From NCBI RefSeq assembly GCF_024713975.1, contig NC_091098.1, forward strand, positions 10,512,816-10,576,815: a stretch of DNA of 64,000 bases, in the 5' to 3' direction. The translations under genes were made by a program, and so were the position numbers. This stretch comes from Paralichthys olivaceus. Taxonomy: Eukaryota > Chordata > Actinopteri > Pleuronectiformes > Paralichthyidae. The notes beneath the pieces were generated by a model, which saw only the letters and a list, made by a program, of their open reading frames with translations, searched no databases and had not been told where the DNA came from. Of the stretch, positions 11,717-25,500 are shown piece by piece (positions within the stretch are counted from its first letter, which is position 1; the number at the start of each line of letters is the position of its first letter).

Positions 11717-12990
11717 GTCAGATCTCCGTCCCTCAGTCCAGAGTGGTGGAGCTGACGGAGAAGCTGCTGGCAAACAGCGAGGTGAAGCTGGCTGGTTTGG
11801 GCTCCAGGGACAGTTTGAGGCTTGAAGCGGGGCTTTGTCTCTATGGCAACGACATCGATGAGACTACCACACCTGTGGAGGCCACCCTGGTGTGGACCAT
11901 AGGTGAGGTTCAAGTGTTGATTACATAATATTTCGATCTATGCAAAACATAAAAGTCATATTTTAAGTACATAGTTGTCTCTGGAAGTTTTATAAATACA
12001 ATATATTCAATACCATGAATATATTCAAAGACCTGGACGGGTTAAAACTATTACAGTAATTGAATTATTTATTTTAGAATGTCAATACTGCTATGTTAAG
12101 ATGTTTAAATCAGTTCCCAATCATTTTATTGTGTAAAAGCCCATGTGTAAGCAGTTTGTTGTATTGGGATCGTAGTAAGTTTCTTCATAGAAAAATTAAA
12201 CAATCCTGGTGAAAATTGATGGAGTAAAGTTCAGGCCGTTTTCATTCAAATCTAAGAGCATTTTTGTCTAAACTGACCAAATTAAACTTGAGGTTTCGGT
12301 GTCCCTGCATGTGTGTATCTGTGCCGTTACTCAGTCTGTTCTGTGTAATAACTCCTGAACTTGCAGGCAAACGTAGACGTCAGACAAAGGATTTCCCTGG
12401 TGCCAACATCATCATACCCCAGATCAAAGCCAAGACGGCCAGGAAGAGAGTGGGTCTGGTGTCCACCGGCCCCCCTGTCCGACAACACACACCCATCCTC
12501 AGCCCTGACGGGAAGGTTATAGGTGAGGAGTGGCGGTTTGTCGAGAGCTGTGAGATATGAGAATTGAGAATTTTATAGAATTTTAAAACATAAAAATTCA
12601 ACACTTATATTTATAACTTACACCAAAGTAAATGCTAAAACTTAAATTCCATCATTTATGGACTTTTTTTCGTTTTAAAGGCCACAATGTGCAGAGTTTG
12701 TACATACAGCTTCTTGTTGATGATCCTGTGGTGTCGCCTCACCAAGTTCTGTTAAATTTTGTATTCTTTATTCTCTAAGAGATTTAAAGACATATCCTTC
12801 TCTGTTTCATTTAGGTGAGGTGACCAGTGGCTGCCCTTCTCCCTGCCTGAAAAAGAATGTTGCCATGGGTTACGTGGATGCTGCATTCGCTAAGAACGGA
12901 ACAAACATCCAGGTCGAGGTCAGGAAGAAAGCAGTGCCGGCCACCGTCAGCAAGATGCCATTTGTACCCACTAACTACTACTCAGGATAG
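6884..12990 (+). CDS. amt: Aminomethyltransferase, mitochondrial (T-protein)
   Basis: T-protein of the mitochondrial glycine cleavage system: it takes the aminomethyl group from H-protein, releases ammonia and passes the one-carbon unit to tetrahydrofolate. Nine exons join in phase: 6884-7018, 9743-9910, 10342-10422, 10622-10753, 10877-10955, 11257-11402, 11722-11902, 12367-12522 and 12815-12990, giving 417 residues (human about 403). Exon 1 encodes an Arg-rich, acid-poor leader ([20 protein letters not shown]) typical of a mitochondrial presequence. The GcvT fold follows: [69 protein letters not shown], then the C-terminal domain with VTSGCPSP and VAMGYVD. The chosen ATG is the one in frame with the leader. 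The intron 3 acceptor is AAG rather than the usual CAG/TAG. Confidence 0.97.
9957..10180. mobile_element. MITE with ATAGACTGTA inverted ends in amt intron 2
   Basis: The element starts CCATAGACTGTA and ends TACAGTCTATAG, an inverted match of about 11 bp around 224 bp. It has no coding capacity. A lone CATAGACTGTATAA at about 50291 may be a terminal fragment of the same family. Excision class cannot be told from sequence alone. Confidence 0.65.
10817..10865 (+). repeat. (GT)n near amt exon 5 acceptor
   Basis: About 24 GT units end 11 nt before the acceptor TTTTGCCTATAG of the exon at 10877. Confidence 0.97.

Positions 12991-12995
<5 letters not shown>

Positions 12996-13054
<59 letters not shown>
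12996..13054 (+). repeat. (CA)n at the start of the amt 3' UTR
   Basis: About 29 CA units begin only 6 nt after the amt stop codon, so the repeat is in the mature mRNA. Confidence 0.97.
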
Positions 13055-13059
<5 letters not shown>

Positions 13060-13168
13060 GCATTACTCCACTCTGTCCCTTTTTTTTAGAAATGCTGCCC
13101 CCTTCTGATCACTTCCAGAAATGCAGCACCAATGGAAGACTGAAAAAAGTTGATTCAAACTGTAATGA

Positions 13169-13323
13169 AATAAAGTGTGTGTGTTTGTGTGTGTGTGTGT
13201 ACTGGTCAGTCAGTATTCTACATGTGCGTGTTGAAGAAACACAGCATACACTAACATGGTTTCACTTGTTGATGGTTGTGCATTGAACTGTGAGCAGTTT
13301 ATACATGAGATACATGGAATAAA
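13169..13323 (+). terminator. amt polyadenylation signals
   Basis: AATAAA occurs at 13169-13174 and again at 13318-13323. The first is followed by a GT-rich downstream stretch, as expected of a poly(A) site. Confidence 0.65.
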
Positions 13324-13329
13324 CTAGTC

Positions 13330-14300
13330 TGCGAATGAATGTATGAGCGCAGTGTATATGTGAACAGATGCTCTGTAAACGTGCTTCAAATACCAAGTTC
13401 TGGTTTTCTATTTTGTGACTCGCCAGCAGGTTGGACTGAATCTTTCTGCTCTTTCAGCAAGAACAAAAAAAAAATTACATTTTTTATTGTAGAATATAAG
13501 TTTTGCTAATGAATCATTCAAATCAACATTTTTCATCTGTCACTGCTGGACCAAAACAAACCAAAATATTCTTGTTTCGGGAGGGTTCTGGTTTTGTCTG
13601 TTTATTTGAACAATCACCAGATCTCATCTGATAAACTCTAAGTTTACTCCAGGTGTGGTACTATAATAGACTAACTAAGTTTAAAAGATGTTAATTGTTT
13701 TCTCTCTGACTGTATCTCTCTGACTACTGATGGAATGCAATTTCTTTAATATACTAGGACATTAACTTTTGACTTTTTGTTGATCGCTTTATGTCTTATT
13801 TCATTAAAATAATGATAAAATACTAAATATAGAAATAATGATAATGCTTGAAAGTGCACTGATTAGAGGTTAGATTAGATAGAACTTTATTGATACCTTT
13901 GGGAAGACTCCCTCAGGTAAATGAACATGTTTGAATGTGGATTTTTATATCATAATTTTAAAATGTCCTTCAATAAAGGCAATTTTCTCTGCATTGTGAC
14001 CCACGGTTTTTATTTCGATTGTATAAAAACATTCTTAAAATCATCAAATAATATTAAAATGATTAAATGTTTGAATTTGATGAAATGGAGCATGGAGCAA
14101 TGGTTCAAAAGAGTTTGAATTCTGTCTCTTTTTTTTAAAAAACAAGTATTTTTACCACTAATTCCATCTTTGGCCAAAATTCTAAATGCTGTTGTCAATT
14201 GTTAAAGATATACATTTTGGGGGGCTTTGCTTAAACATATTTAACGAGTTCAGCTGTATGATGTAATGACCTCTCACTGTGTTGAGTTAATGGTTCAGAA
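13330..14300. other. amt-ifrd2 spacer
   Basis: AT-rich sequence with no exon that I can support. Short ORFs here have no recognisable motifs. Confidence 0.5.
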
Positions 14301-14809
14301 ATATCAGCGCTAACGGGGGATGCTGACGGAACAAACCTGGCAACCCCGGCTGCCGGTGTGACCAGTCGTTACTGAGGAAGATGGTGGACTTCGTGACAGC
14401 AGCGTGCTCTCTACTCCGTCCCAAACACAGTGGAAACTGCGCTCTGTCTCAGCCCGGCATTAGATACAGATTACCCGGGGACAATCACAGATAATACACC
14501 GAGAGAACCGCGGAGGAGAGGGACTCTTTTCGCCTAGGACAACTCTCGATTTCCCGGTGCGAAGAGGGCGGAGAGTTGCGGAGCGTGGCGGCGGTTGGTG
14601 AAGGACGCTAGTCGTCGTTAGACAAAGTGTCAACACAAGTGTGGAGGAAGAGGGCGGTGTGTGGAGCTTCTCTCCCCCGGCCGAGGACAAGGTCTACGGA
14701 CACTATCGAGCTTTTTATCTGCCTCCCACAAACCACATGTGAGCAGAGCAGCTAGCTAACTTGAGCTAGCTCTGTTGTGAAGTGTTGGATCAGAGCGCCG
14801 CTGCTGGAA
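14300..14809 (+). promoter_or_regulatory. CpG-rich ifrd2 promoter and 5' UTR
   Basis: GC and CpG content rise sharply (for example GGGCGGAGAGTTGCGGAGCG) just before the ifrd2 ATG and fall again in intron 1. No TATA box is seen. This fits a housekeeping CpG-type promoter. A minus-strand ORF at 14460-14690 is a shadow of this GC-rich block. Confidence 0.6.
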
Positions 14810-16478
14810 ATGCCGCGGAGCAAAAAGGGGAAACGTGGCTCCGGTAAACCGGGTGAGTAGCCTGTAGCCGAGGCGCCGTGCTAACTCACTGATGCAGCTT
14901 CTGACAAGAAAACCTCCGGAGTGTAATGACTGAATGTGACCGATTTAATCATAGTGACAGAACACGCTTTACACCGCGATCATCGCGCTGTCTTTTCTCC
15001 GTCCATGCGGCTTATTATAGCTCAGCGGCGTGACACTTATTTTAAAGCCACCATGAGCTCACTTCAGGTTAGTTAGCAAGTTTAGATCCACCGAGTATGT
15101 CTGCTAACCCCCTGGAGCCAGGCGTGCTACAAGTAGCTCCTGTAGGGTAAAGTAAGGTAAAGTTAACCAGGATGTGCTAATTTTAGCAGCAGTTTCGTGC
15201 CACTTAAAATTGGTGGGTGAGGACTATTGAACAGTCACATGCAACAAGTGCATCATGGGCTCATTGTATTTTAAAGGTCCAGTGTGTAAGATTCAGGTGA
15301 AAGGGAACTATTGGCAGACATTTAATGTGGATTAATCCTCATGATGTTTTCACTAGTTCGTTTCATCTAAATTGTATGAACTGTAGTTTTCTTTACCCCA
15401 GAAAATACCTTTATATTCAAATACTTCATATCTACATCGAGGGGACCCTCTCCCGCCGCCATCTTTTTTACATTAGTCCAGACTGGACAAACTAAACACC
15501 TTTTGAGTTTTTATGACATTTAAAGGCTACCACAGGTTCTTTTTCATGTTTGAAGTGGAGGGTGAGGTGAGGGGTGTTCAGCTGCAACGTGCAATTTAAA
15601 CACTAGATATCACTAAATTCTACACCCTGCATCTTTAACACAGACAGCTGACAGGCAGTGAAGTTGCTGCTTTAAGAGACGCAGCCACACATGGTTTCTA
15701 TCCATGTACTGCAGTGGTGTGCACTATGCATGTGCCTGGGAGAGGCGTCTCAGCCCCCTCACGTTTTATGTGTGACGTTGCCCTGGAAGCTCACACGTGC
15801 TAACACATGTATATAAAGACATACACAGATGCACACATGTGCTCACACATTTTTGTGAAGTGTACATTTGAACTTATTTTGTGCATTTGTGAGTGATGAT
15901 ATATATATATATAGTTTTATTATCACTATCTGAACTAGTGCAGTATTCTTAATTGTGCTTTAGTCTTTTCCTTGCAAAATTTCATCATTCAAAAAGTGGA
16001 GCTCTCTTCTGATTCTATTATTCTATTATGGTCACTCCTGCAACCCTTAACCCATCCCTCCATTCATCCACCACCCACCATCCGTCCCCCTTTCCCCCCT
16101 CCAAACTGTACCCCCTTTATTTCATTCATCCATCCTCAGGCTCTCTCCGTCAGGAGCTTCTTCAGCTGCAGCTGTCGACTAAGTCGTCTGTGAAAGGTAA
16201 CTCCTCTGCCCCTTGACACCCCCCCGATCTCAGCTTCAGGTCCAGCTCGGGGCATGTCCAGCAGCCCTTGGACCTCACTGCAGTGCATGCAGGAACCCCA
16301 GCAGACACTCACTCACCTGATAACCCGTTGTGTGTGTTTCAGCTGCACTGAGCAGGTTTAACTCTGCCCTCATACAGTACCTGCTTGGTCTGCTTTAAAG
16401 TCTGACTGCCTGCCTGACTGTGTCACAGCCTCTTTGTGGTTTTACTGCGCAGTGTCACCAACATCACTCCATTACTGA

Positions 16479-16510
<32 letters not shown>

Positions 16511-19500
16511 CATGCATGTCATGCTGCTTGAACACCATGAGTTAACGGACAGTCCACCTTCATGCTGAGACTTTCTCATTCATCCAGCCTTCAACTTACA
16601 TTTGGCTGATAACTACTAGTGTTGCCTTATCATCCCACGTGTGTGATCCCCTCATGTCAACACTTTTTTCTCTTATCTGCACTGACACAGACGAGTTTGA
16701 ATTTCCAGGAGAGTTATGTTCTCTCTCACATCTGCACACGTGTACGTTAAGTCCTGTTAGTGTGACATTATTTATGTTGAGTTCAAGTCACAATATTGGT
16801 TTTGTATTGTCAATCTTTGTGGCTGCCTCTATGCTTCACCTGTTTATGTTTATTTTTATATTTTTCACAGGTAATTTGCTTTTGATCAGCAACTTTGTGT
16901 TATTCTCCACAGCATAATTGACATAATCTCACAGTATGTATCATTCGTAAAATTCAGTAGAATGTTGCAGTGAGATCAATGATGTCAAAATTGAATTTCG
17001 TTGCCTAAATTCTGAAGCCTTCAGGGAAATATTCTTTGGTTAATCCCAACATGCAAAATGCTTGTGGAGAGAACACAAATTCATATAAGCTCATTGAAAG
17101 TTATGTGTCTTGCCTTTAAACCTGTACTACACGATCAGTGGACTGAAATAGGCTCCCGCCCGTTTGGCTCGGAGTCTGTCAGCGGAGCCTCTAGCTCATG
17201 GACTGACGGCCAGAGCTGTGTGAATGATTGCTATGTAAGCTTAAAGTAGCAAAGTGGAGATGACACGTGAACCCCCCCATAGCTATGCTGTATGTGGGCA
17301 GGCTTGCATAGGAAGGTGTGTAATTTGTGTGTGTGTGTGTGTGTGTCTGTGCATGCGTGTGTATGCGTGTGTATTGACAGGGGAGTAACCTTTGCAATGG
17401 TTGGGAGTTCAAGGATGATGACTGGGAAATAACCGGCTGCTGCAGGCTTTATCTCAGCTGTCTGCTGTAGGTTTGTGAGTGAGTGCCTGCAGGCTGCATG
17501 TCAAAGAAATGAGAATATTACATAAGAAAGAGAAACGGTCGGGCTGCATTCAGGTTTAGCTTCAGTGAAAAACTAGATTTTGTTGAATGTTATCACTCAG
17601 GCATGTGAATGAAAATGACATTTTCATTCATTAATTTCTCTGAATTTAATTTAATATTTTTAAAAATTGAGTTCCTGTGCTTGTTTAGCTTTACAGTCAT
17701 TGTCCACTAATGCTGCAACATAGTAATGTGTCAATGTGAAGACGCCCAAAAAATTATTACAATATTATTTGGTTGTACTGCACGATATCTAAAATATTAT
17801 CTAACAGTATTGTTGAAGTCATATTAATTGGGCTCCTTTTCGTCTTGTAACTGCTGCATAAAAAATGTGACTGAGGTCAATCCAAAGCCTTTCCCACTCC
17901 CAGATGTTTCCTCCCCAAAACAACAAGTTTTATGATTTTAACTTGAGACTGCAGGCTGCAATGTTCACTGCCAGCTCAGCAGTACATGCACTTACACATG
18001 TGCTTTTACTGCTTATTGTGTAACGTTCTGACGCTGATGAAAAGGTAGTTATTATAACTATTAATAGGAACACACCCTGCACGTGTTGTGCTAAAAAGTG
18101 TCCTCCAACATTAGATGAGCAAATGTTGCAGCTATTGTAATCATGTTAGCAGGCAAATGAAATTTCAACAGAATAGAAGAGCATTGGAATGATTCTGGAA
18201 TTTAAAAGTGAATTGGTCAACCAAAGCAGAAACTCAGCAGTGTTTTGGCTGGAGATCTCTTTTCCTCTGAATGCTTCATTTTCAGTTCGAAGAAAGGACA
18301 GAAAAGAAGATGTTATAACAATGACTCAACACCCTATTCAAGTCATATGGCTGAACTTTATCCCACTTTACTCAGTTTCCACGTTTTCAGCTCAAAGTTA
18401 CACAACTACAACCCCCATGCTGCATTGATGCAACCATAGCAGTGACCTATTAGTTACCCCAACTGTACTGTTTGACCTGGACATAAACAAACACACGCAC
18501 ACACACACTGACCATTCTGGATCGCACACAGTGGTCTAATCCCTCCAACAGTAGAAAGCACTGAGCCAGCAGGAACCTGAGGGTTAGCTGGCCTCTAACC
18601 CTGTTCAGGGGTGGTGGGGGGGAAGCACTTACAGCTCATGTCTTAAATTGAAAAGGTCACTTTGCATAACTTAAGTTATTCCAAATAAATAACACAGTCC
18701 TTTAAGAGAGACCTCATTAGTAAGAATCAGTCTTATGTGGGGAGGAGGATAGATCTGCCTCTTAGAATAAGATTTTAATTCATCAGTCTCAGCGTGAAGC
18801 TTTTGCTGTGGTTCGCAAATGACAATTTGGGGTTTGCAATTCATCCCCATGCATTTGTGTGTGTTGAAGAGAACTCTGCTGGTGTACAGTTACTGACAAA
18901 AAAAGACAGCTGTGCAGGGGAGGCTTACAGTCAGCTTCCTTAAACCTGCTATTACTCAGGAATGGCAACTAGCCAACCCTTGTTAGTTTTGACTGCTTCT
19001 TGTTGGTGTTTTTATTTCACGTTGCAGAAATGAATATAATTGAATAAAGTAAAGTGACAATTGTAAGGTAGTTATTTATTGCAGGGATGTTGTCATTGCT
19101 AACACGTAAATATTAAGTGTTTCTGCTATTTTGTCCACTCCCCTAAATTGCAGCCTGATGAGAATAAGGCAGCACAGGGAAACACTTTGGACGGTAAAGG
19201 GAGGAAACAGCTGTTACGAAACATTCAAATATAATTTTATGATATACATTTTATAAATTATAAGTTATTAGGACCTGAACAGTACGAAGTTTACTTTGTG
19301 TAGTGTAAAAAGTTAGTCTGGAGTCCTGAGACATGAACAAGATCAGCGCATCCGCAATTGATACCTCAGCAAAATATGATGCATCCTCTGGTCTAAAAAG
19401 ATCTGAAATAAAGAACTTCACAAGAAGACTTACAGTGTGTGCGGGGCTTGAGATCAGGCGTCAGTGCATACAATGGCTTGGACAACTCAGATTGGACCCG

Positions 19501-22500
19501 AACAGCATACCAAAGACCTCCCTGAGATGGACACCACCTGGACAATTCAGGCAAGGTCAGCCCAAAACAACTTGGCGCCAAGTAGAAAGAGATGTGTCTG
19601 ACATGGGCAGAGGCCTGACATGAAGCCCAGGACAGGCCCAAATGGAGGCCGATCGTGGATGCCTTTTGCCCCTCAAGGGACGGGGAGGACTAGCAAACCT
19701 TTGACATAACCTAAGCATCAGAGTTTGTGTGCGACCTGAGACTCTATGCCAGAGTGAATAATTAATGCTGTCTGTCATCATCTAAATATAATATCTCTCC
19801 TTTCTCCTCTTTTCTTCCCTCTGTCTCACATTTTTAACATCATCATCTTCTTCTCTCTCCAGGTACCAAAAATGGGGTGAAGGGGGAGTCGGGTGCCAGT
19901 GATGATGAGCTCACGTCTGATATTCTCAGCCACTGCAGCAGTGCCAGCGAAACCGCTTCTGTGCTGGAAGAGGGCACAGGTTAGTACATAAATGCAGATA
20001 CTACACACTGTCATAATATTATTGATCTTGGACAGTGACCATGTTACTTGTGTGCACCAAAATAAATAGATGCAGCGTAACAAGGATATTTTCCTCTTAA
20101 GCCTTTCATACAAATCCACTAATATGTGCAAAACTCAGGAGCTGAGCAGGTGGATGAGCAGACCGCCCAGGAGGAAACAGAAGACAAACTCAAACAATGT
20201 ATAGACAACCTGATGGATAAAAGGTGAGGGATTACTTTTACCCACTCACTCTCAAACATGAAATTAGGGAATGTCAACAAAGACAAAGTGGGAAGATAAA
20301 TGCAAATTGTTACTGCAACCTTTTGTACCTTGCTAATTCCTTTATTTAAATTGAATCTATCCTATATTTATCTTGTTAACCACACCTAGTTTAAATATAA
20401 TTTATTTATAACAGTATTATACATTGTACATCCATTTATCAACGTACAGGCTCAGTACTGTAGATATATATGCTATCCTTTTCCAAAATTCTGATTTTAA
20501 TTTCTACTTTGTGCTTAAGCTTATAAAGTGATAGATTAAATACATTATACAAGATTTATTGTAATGGCAGACATTACAGAAAATAATGTTGCTGAATATT
20601 TCCCCTTCTCTCTTTCCTTGTCTCTTTCACTCAGTGCTAAGACTCGGCTTGCCGGCCTCGAGTCGTTGCGACAGGCCTTCTCCTCCAGAGTACTGTACGA
20701 CTTCCTGATAGAGAGACGCCTCACTATTGGCGACTGCCTGGAAAGAAGCCTTAAAAAAGGTGAGAGTTGGCAAGAAGGGGAACTTTACTTAATGGTTGCT
20801 TAACTGTAGTAGAAACCATATATTTCTATATGGGACTTTCTGTTTCTTGGGGTGGTACTACAGTAAACTTATAACCTATTATTTTCCCTCCTGTTCCATC
20901 TGTGTGTCCAGGCAATGGAGAGGAGCAGGCGGCGGCTGCCACAGTCTTCACCCTGCTCTGTATCCAGCTCGGGAGTGGAGACGAGGCAGAGGAGGGCTTC
21001 AAGGTGCTTCGCCCCATCCTCACTGCCATCCTGATTGACAACAGTGCCAGTATAGCAGCCCGCCAGAGTGTGAGTAATGACGTCAACCTTCTCTGATATT
21101 GTACAAGATTTAGGGTTTGGGATTAGCTTCAATCTCTATAATCCTTTGTTGGAAAAAGAGAAAAGAGCAGAAAAGGAAAGTATATGACAGTTTATGCGTC
21201 ATAACACCTCGGTCAACTGCTGTTTTCTGTCAACTGTGTCCATTTTGGAAACAAACAGAAAACATAAAAGCAAAAGGCAGTGTTTAGGGGACTCTTGAGG
21301 ACCACTCCCACAATGTGACATTACCAGTAGCCATTACTTAGTCTATGGGTTGGAAACTCATATCAGTCATACTGGCCCGTAAAAGAGTAATATGTCTATA
21401 AATACATAGTTTATTTTCTTAATTGTTGCTTAGCTGAAGTAGAAACCACATAATTGTTTCATGGTGGAGTTTGAAAACACTGAAGGAACAATGTAAAGGT
21501 TATTCCAAAGTATAACCACTTTGACTTCTTGTTTTTTCCAAATAACCTACTGGAACAGGTTGTTTCTGAAGTGACTTGATGTTAGCTAGCCCTACAGTCA
21601 GTGGAGTTACATGCAGCCAAAGAACCCAATTTGTGATCATATAAGACAGAGTTTGGACTTTTAAAATCCATGTAAACACCTTAGTGGAAACACCTTAGTC
21701 TGATCTACATCAGTGAAAAAAGGACCATAACGGACATCTCAAAATCGGAAAAGAACACCTAGATAAGTCGTGCATTGTTGGCATTCTAACAGCACGTATA
21801 CTCAGCCATCGTATCTAAATCGAGTTTTGCATTCTGCGCATGCTCGAGGAATTTCCGCCGGGGCTTTCACCCGGAAGTGGAATGAGACGGCTCTGGTAAT
21901 AAATAGTAGTGTTGTTGCCGGATAAGGTCAAATGACACCATGGCTTCAACGAAATCAACAACTCACTTCTGGACGGACGAGGAGACCTGATAGAAATGTC
22001 GCCAGATAGTTTGTTCAAGCTATCCCATGTATACGTACTGACTGTATTAGGAATTAAGAGAGGAATTGCAGTGTCACTGTCCCTGTTTAATCACTGAATT
22101 TTCTTGCAGTGTGCCAGAGCTCTGGGGATGTGCTGCTATGTGTCTGCTGCTGAGGACGGAGAGGTGAGAACAAAGTGTTAAAGTGTTGCAGGGAAATATT
22201 TGCATCACCGTGAATAGTTTGAGTGCTGCACTTGAATTTTCAAGTTAGGACTTCAGAGCTTTTACTCTACTAATTGTTACACCTAATGTACAAACTAAAA
22301 TAGTAAGAAAATTAAGACCCAAGGCGCCGGATAAAAACTCACTCTAAAACCTAGCGTTGTTTGAAAGCAACCCCCTTAAACCTGAGGGCTTCCTGAATTT
22401 GGAGAAACATTTGGCTTTCATCATAAATCATTGCCTTTTCCATAAATAAAAAATAACAAAACAATAAAGCTGGCTAGTTCGCCGAGATCCCTCCTTAACT

Positions 22501-25500
22501 TCCTGTTCCTCCTCAAACACATCTCTTTGTGAGCAGGAACATCCTCTGGGTCTGAATCTACTTCATTGTTTTTTTTTTAATGAAACATCTGCTTCAGTAT
22601 CACTCCCCTTCCTTAAATCGTCAGCCATTGTCTGAAACGCTCGAAAGAAAGAAGAACACAAACAAAAACCCTTTAAAATTGTCCAGATAAAATCTCATCA
22701 AATGAGGGTTAACTCAACAATGGCAGAATTAATTAGTAAGTTTCACTTTCTCATACCTCATTAAATGTTTTTTCTTTTTTTCCTCTCCCCCCCAACATTG
22801 TTGCTGAATCGGACAGGACTTGATCAAGTCACTGGCCCTCCTGGAGAGCATATTCATGTCTTCCTACCCCAACAGAGAGGGGACGCTGCCCACTCCTAAA
22901 CCTGGGAGTCCGGGTCTTCACGGTGCTGCTCTACAGGCCTGGTCACTGCTGGTCACCCTGTGTCCTGCGTCCAGACTGACTGTGCTGCTCGACCTGTGAG
23001 TGCAACAAACTCAGTATTCACAATGACAACTCTAATCTGAGTTAATGTCCAAAAGTGTAAAATTGTTTCTCTTCACTGGTCTCATTCACAAGAAAATGCT
23101 GCAACCGCCAACTAATTTCACATTAGCACTGTACCATCATTTTTCCACTGTTCAAAACACCCACTAACACCTGGCTGTTGCCCGCAATGGCGACAATCAG
23201 CATTCAACTCCCTGGTCAAATGGCTCTGCAGCAGACATGGGCTTCATTCGGGCCACGCTCTGATCTGCAGTGATCGAAGCGAGACACCTGGGTGAACACG
23301 CTGAAAGAGACACCTCAGTTTTTGCTGGGTCTGTGGTAATAAATTTAAAATGTGTTTCACACCTGTTTCTACGTGGTATTTACCGTCAATATTAGCAGAG
23401 TCCACCTGTTGGGAAATGTTCAACTTTACTACACTAGCAGTTAAGTATTTCTGGTGTTTATGATCCCCGGCTGTGTGCAAGCAGAATGTGAGAAACCCTG
23501 TTCTCTCTTCTTGTTTTCCCATTACTCTCACTTCCACTCACTTCTGTTAACCTTTATGGACATGACATTTTGAATAATGGTGTAACTAACAGTTATTCTC
23601 TTGCTCCATTTTCTTATTTGCAGTCACCTCCCCAAACTGCAGGTGTGTCTGCAGAGCAATGACGTCAACTACAGGATCGCAGTGGGAGAGACCATCGCCC
23701 TTCTGGTGGAGCTGGGCCGAGAAATAGATGAGGTACACAGACAGTTGTTCACCTGTTTTGCATAAACTAAATGTGGGACACACACACAGTCTATTAAGTA
23801 AAAGGGCAAGAAGGGAGATGCTTTTTTCCCATGACACCCATGCATATTTATAGTTTAACAATATCTCTGTTGTTAGTTCAATTACTGTAAATAATGCTAC
23901 ATTACTGTACCACAGGTTTGTCACTAATGTGTGTGTGTTTGTTTGTGTGTGTAGGAATTTGAGGTGATGGACAGTGAAAGTCTGTGTGAATCTCTGAAGG
24001 GTTTAGCAACAGATGGCAACAAACACCGAGCCAAGAACGACAGGAGAAAACAACGCTCCATCTTCAGAGAGGTTTTACATTATATAGAGGTTTGTTTTAT
24101 ATATGCAAAGTTTATATTTGTTGCTACTGATTGATGTCACTTTTTTGGCTTTCATTTTGTGACGTCTCTTTTCTTCTCCGGTAGAACGAGGACTTCACAG
24201 AGGAGAGGATCAGGTTTGGAGTGGAGAGCGTTTACATCGACGGCTGGATGAGGAGACGAATCTATGATACCTTCAAAGAAATCCTGGAGTCTGGAGTCAG
24301 ACACCACCTACAGGTCAGGAAACACACTAAATGTAAAGGAGGAGTCTGAAGATTTTGTATCTCCAGCATCTGGTCGGATGTGGTTGCTTCTGTGCTACAT
24401 ATGTTTGTGTTACCATCTTTGAGTGGTAGCAGTTTGACACACTTCTGCTTTCACATCTGGAGTGGACACCACTAAACAAACATTTTGAGCAGGAATGCTA
24501 ATATGTGCCTGCAGAGCCAACAGGTTCAGGCCTCGTCCACAGGAATCTTTTAAAACCCTTTTTTTCCTATATGTTTTGTTCACATAATGTAATTTTTGTT
24601 TTAGTTCAGTGAAAACCGATCTTTCACACATCTCCCCTCAGGGTGAAGATGTTTTTAGTTTTTAAGTGTTGATGTGTAAACAGGAAAAACTTTTTTGCAG
24701 TGGCAGGGAGAGATCAACACATAATGCAACTTGGGAAAACACATGAAACAAGATTAAAAAATAATCTAATTCATAAAACATCTCTATCGATTTGTCTACA
24801 CATGAGTTGCAAATATAAACAACACAATCAAATACAGAAAGCATTCAACAACAAGCACACTCCAGCCGAGTTCATCATCTTTTATGTCCCCTGGAAACAG
24901 CTGTTGTTGTTTGTTTTTTGTTGCAGTGTCTTTTTGTGTCGTGTGTATTGAGTGATGTGAAAATTATAATTTTTTTTCTGAGTTTGTGTGTTATAAATGT
25001 GCATGTTTTTTATGCCTCTGCATCAGCGACAGCCAGTGGCAGGAGGCAATATGTTTTCGGGTTTTACATCCCATTCTTGTGAACACGATATCTCAAGAAA
25101 GCCTTGAGGGAATTTCTTCAGATTTGTTACAATTGTTCACAAAGTCAAAATTATATTGATGTGAATATAAATATTAAAAATATTTATTTAAATTTTGTCT
25201 GAAAGCATTGTGTGCATGCTGTTGGTAGATCTTTTGTCAAGTCGTTCTTGCACTGAAAGATTTGACCAATAATGGCTCATTAAAAAGGAAATGCAAAATA
25301 AAACTTGTTTATGTCCATAAATTATGCTCACAACGTGTGTTTGTGTTTGTTTTGATGCAGTTCAACCCACTACTCAGAGACATCTTCGGACTTGGCGCCC
25401 CCCTCATCCTGGACCCTGCTGTCAGAGGCAACAAGATCTCACGATTTGAGAAGGTGACAGCCTCTATTTTTTTCTTCAGTCTCAACTTGCCCATTAGGAC

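Noticed and set aside
14460..14690. Minus-strand ORF opposite the ifrd2 promoter
   Set aside because: Shadow of a CpG-rich 5' UTR; no motifs.
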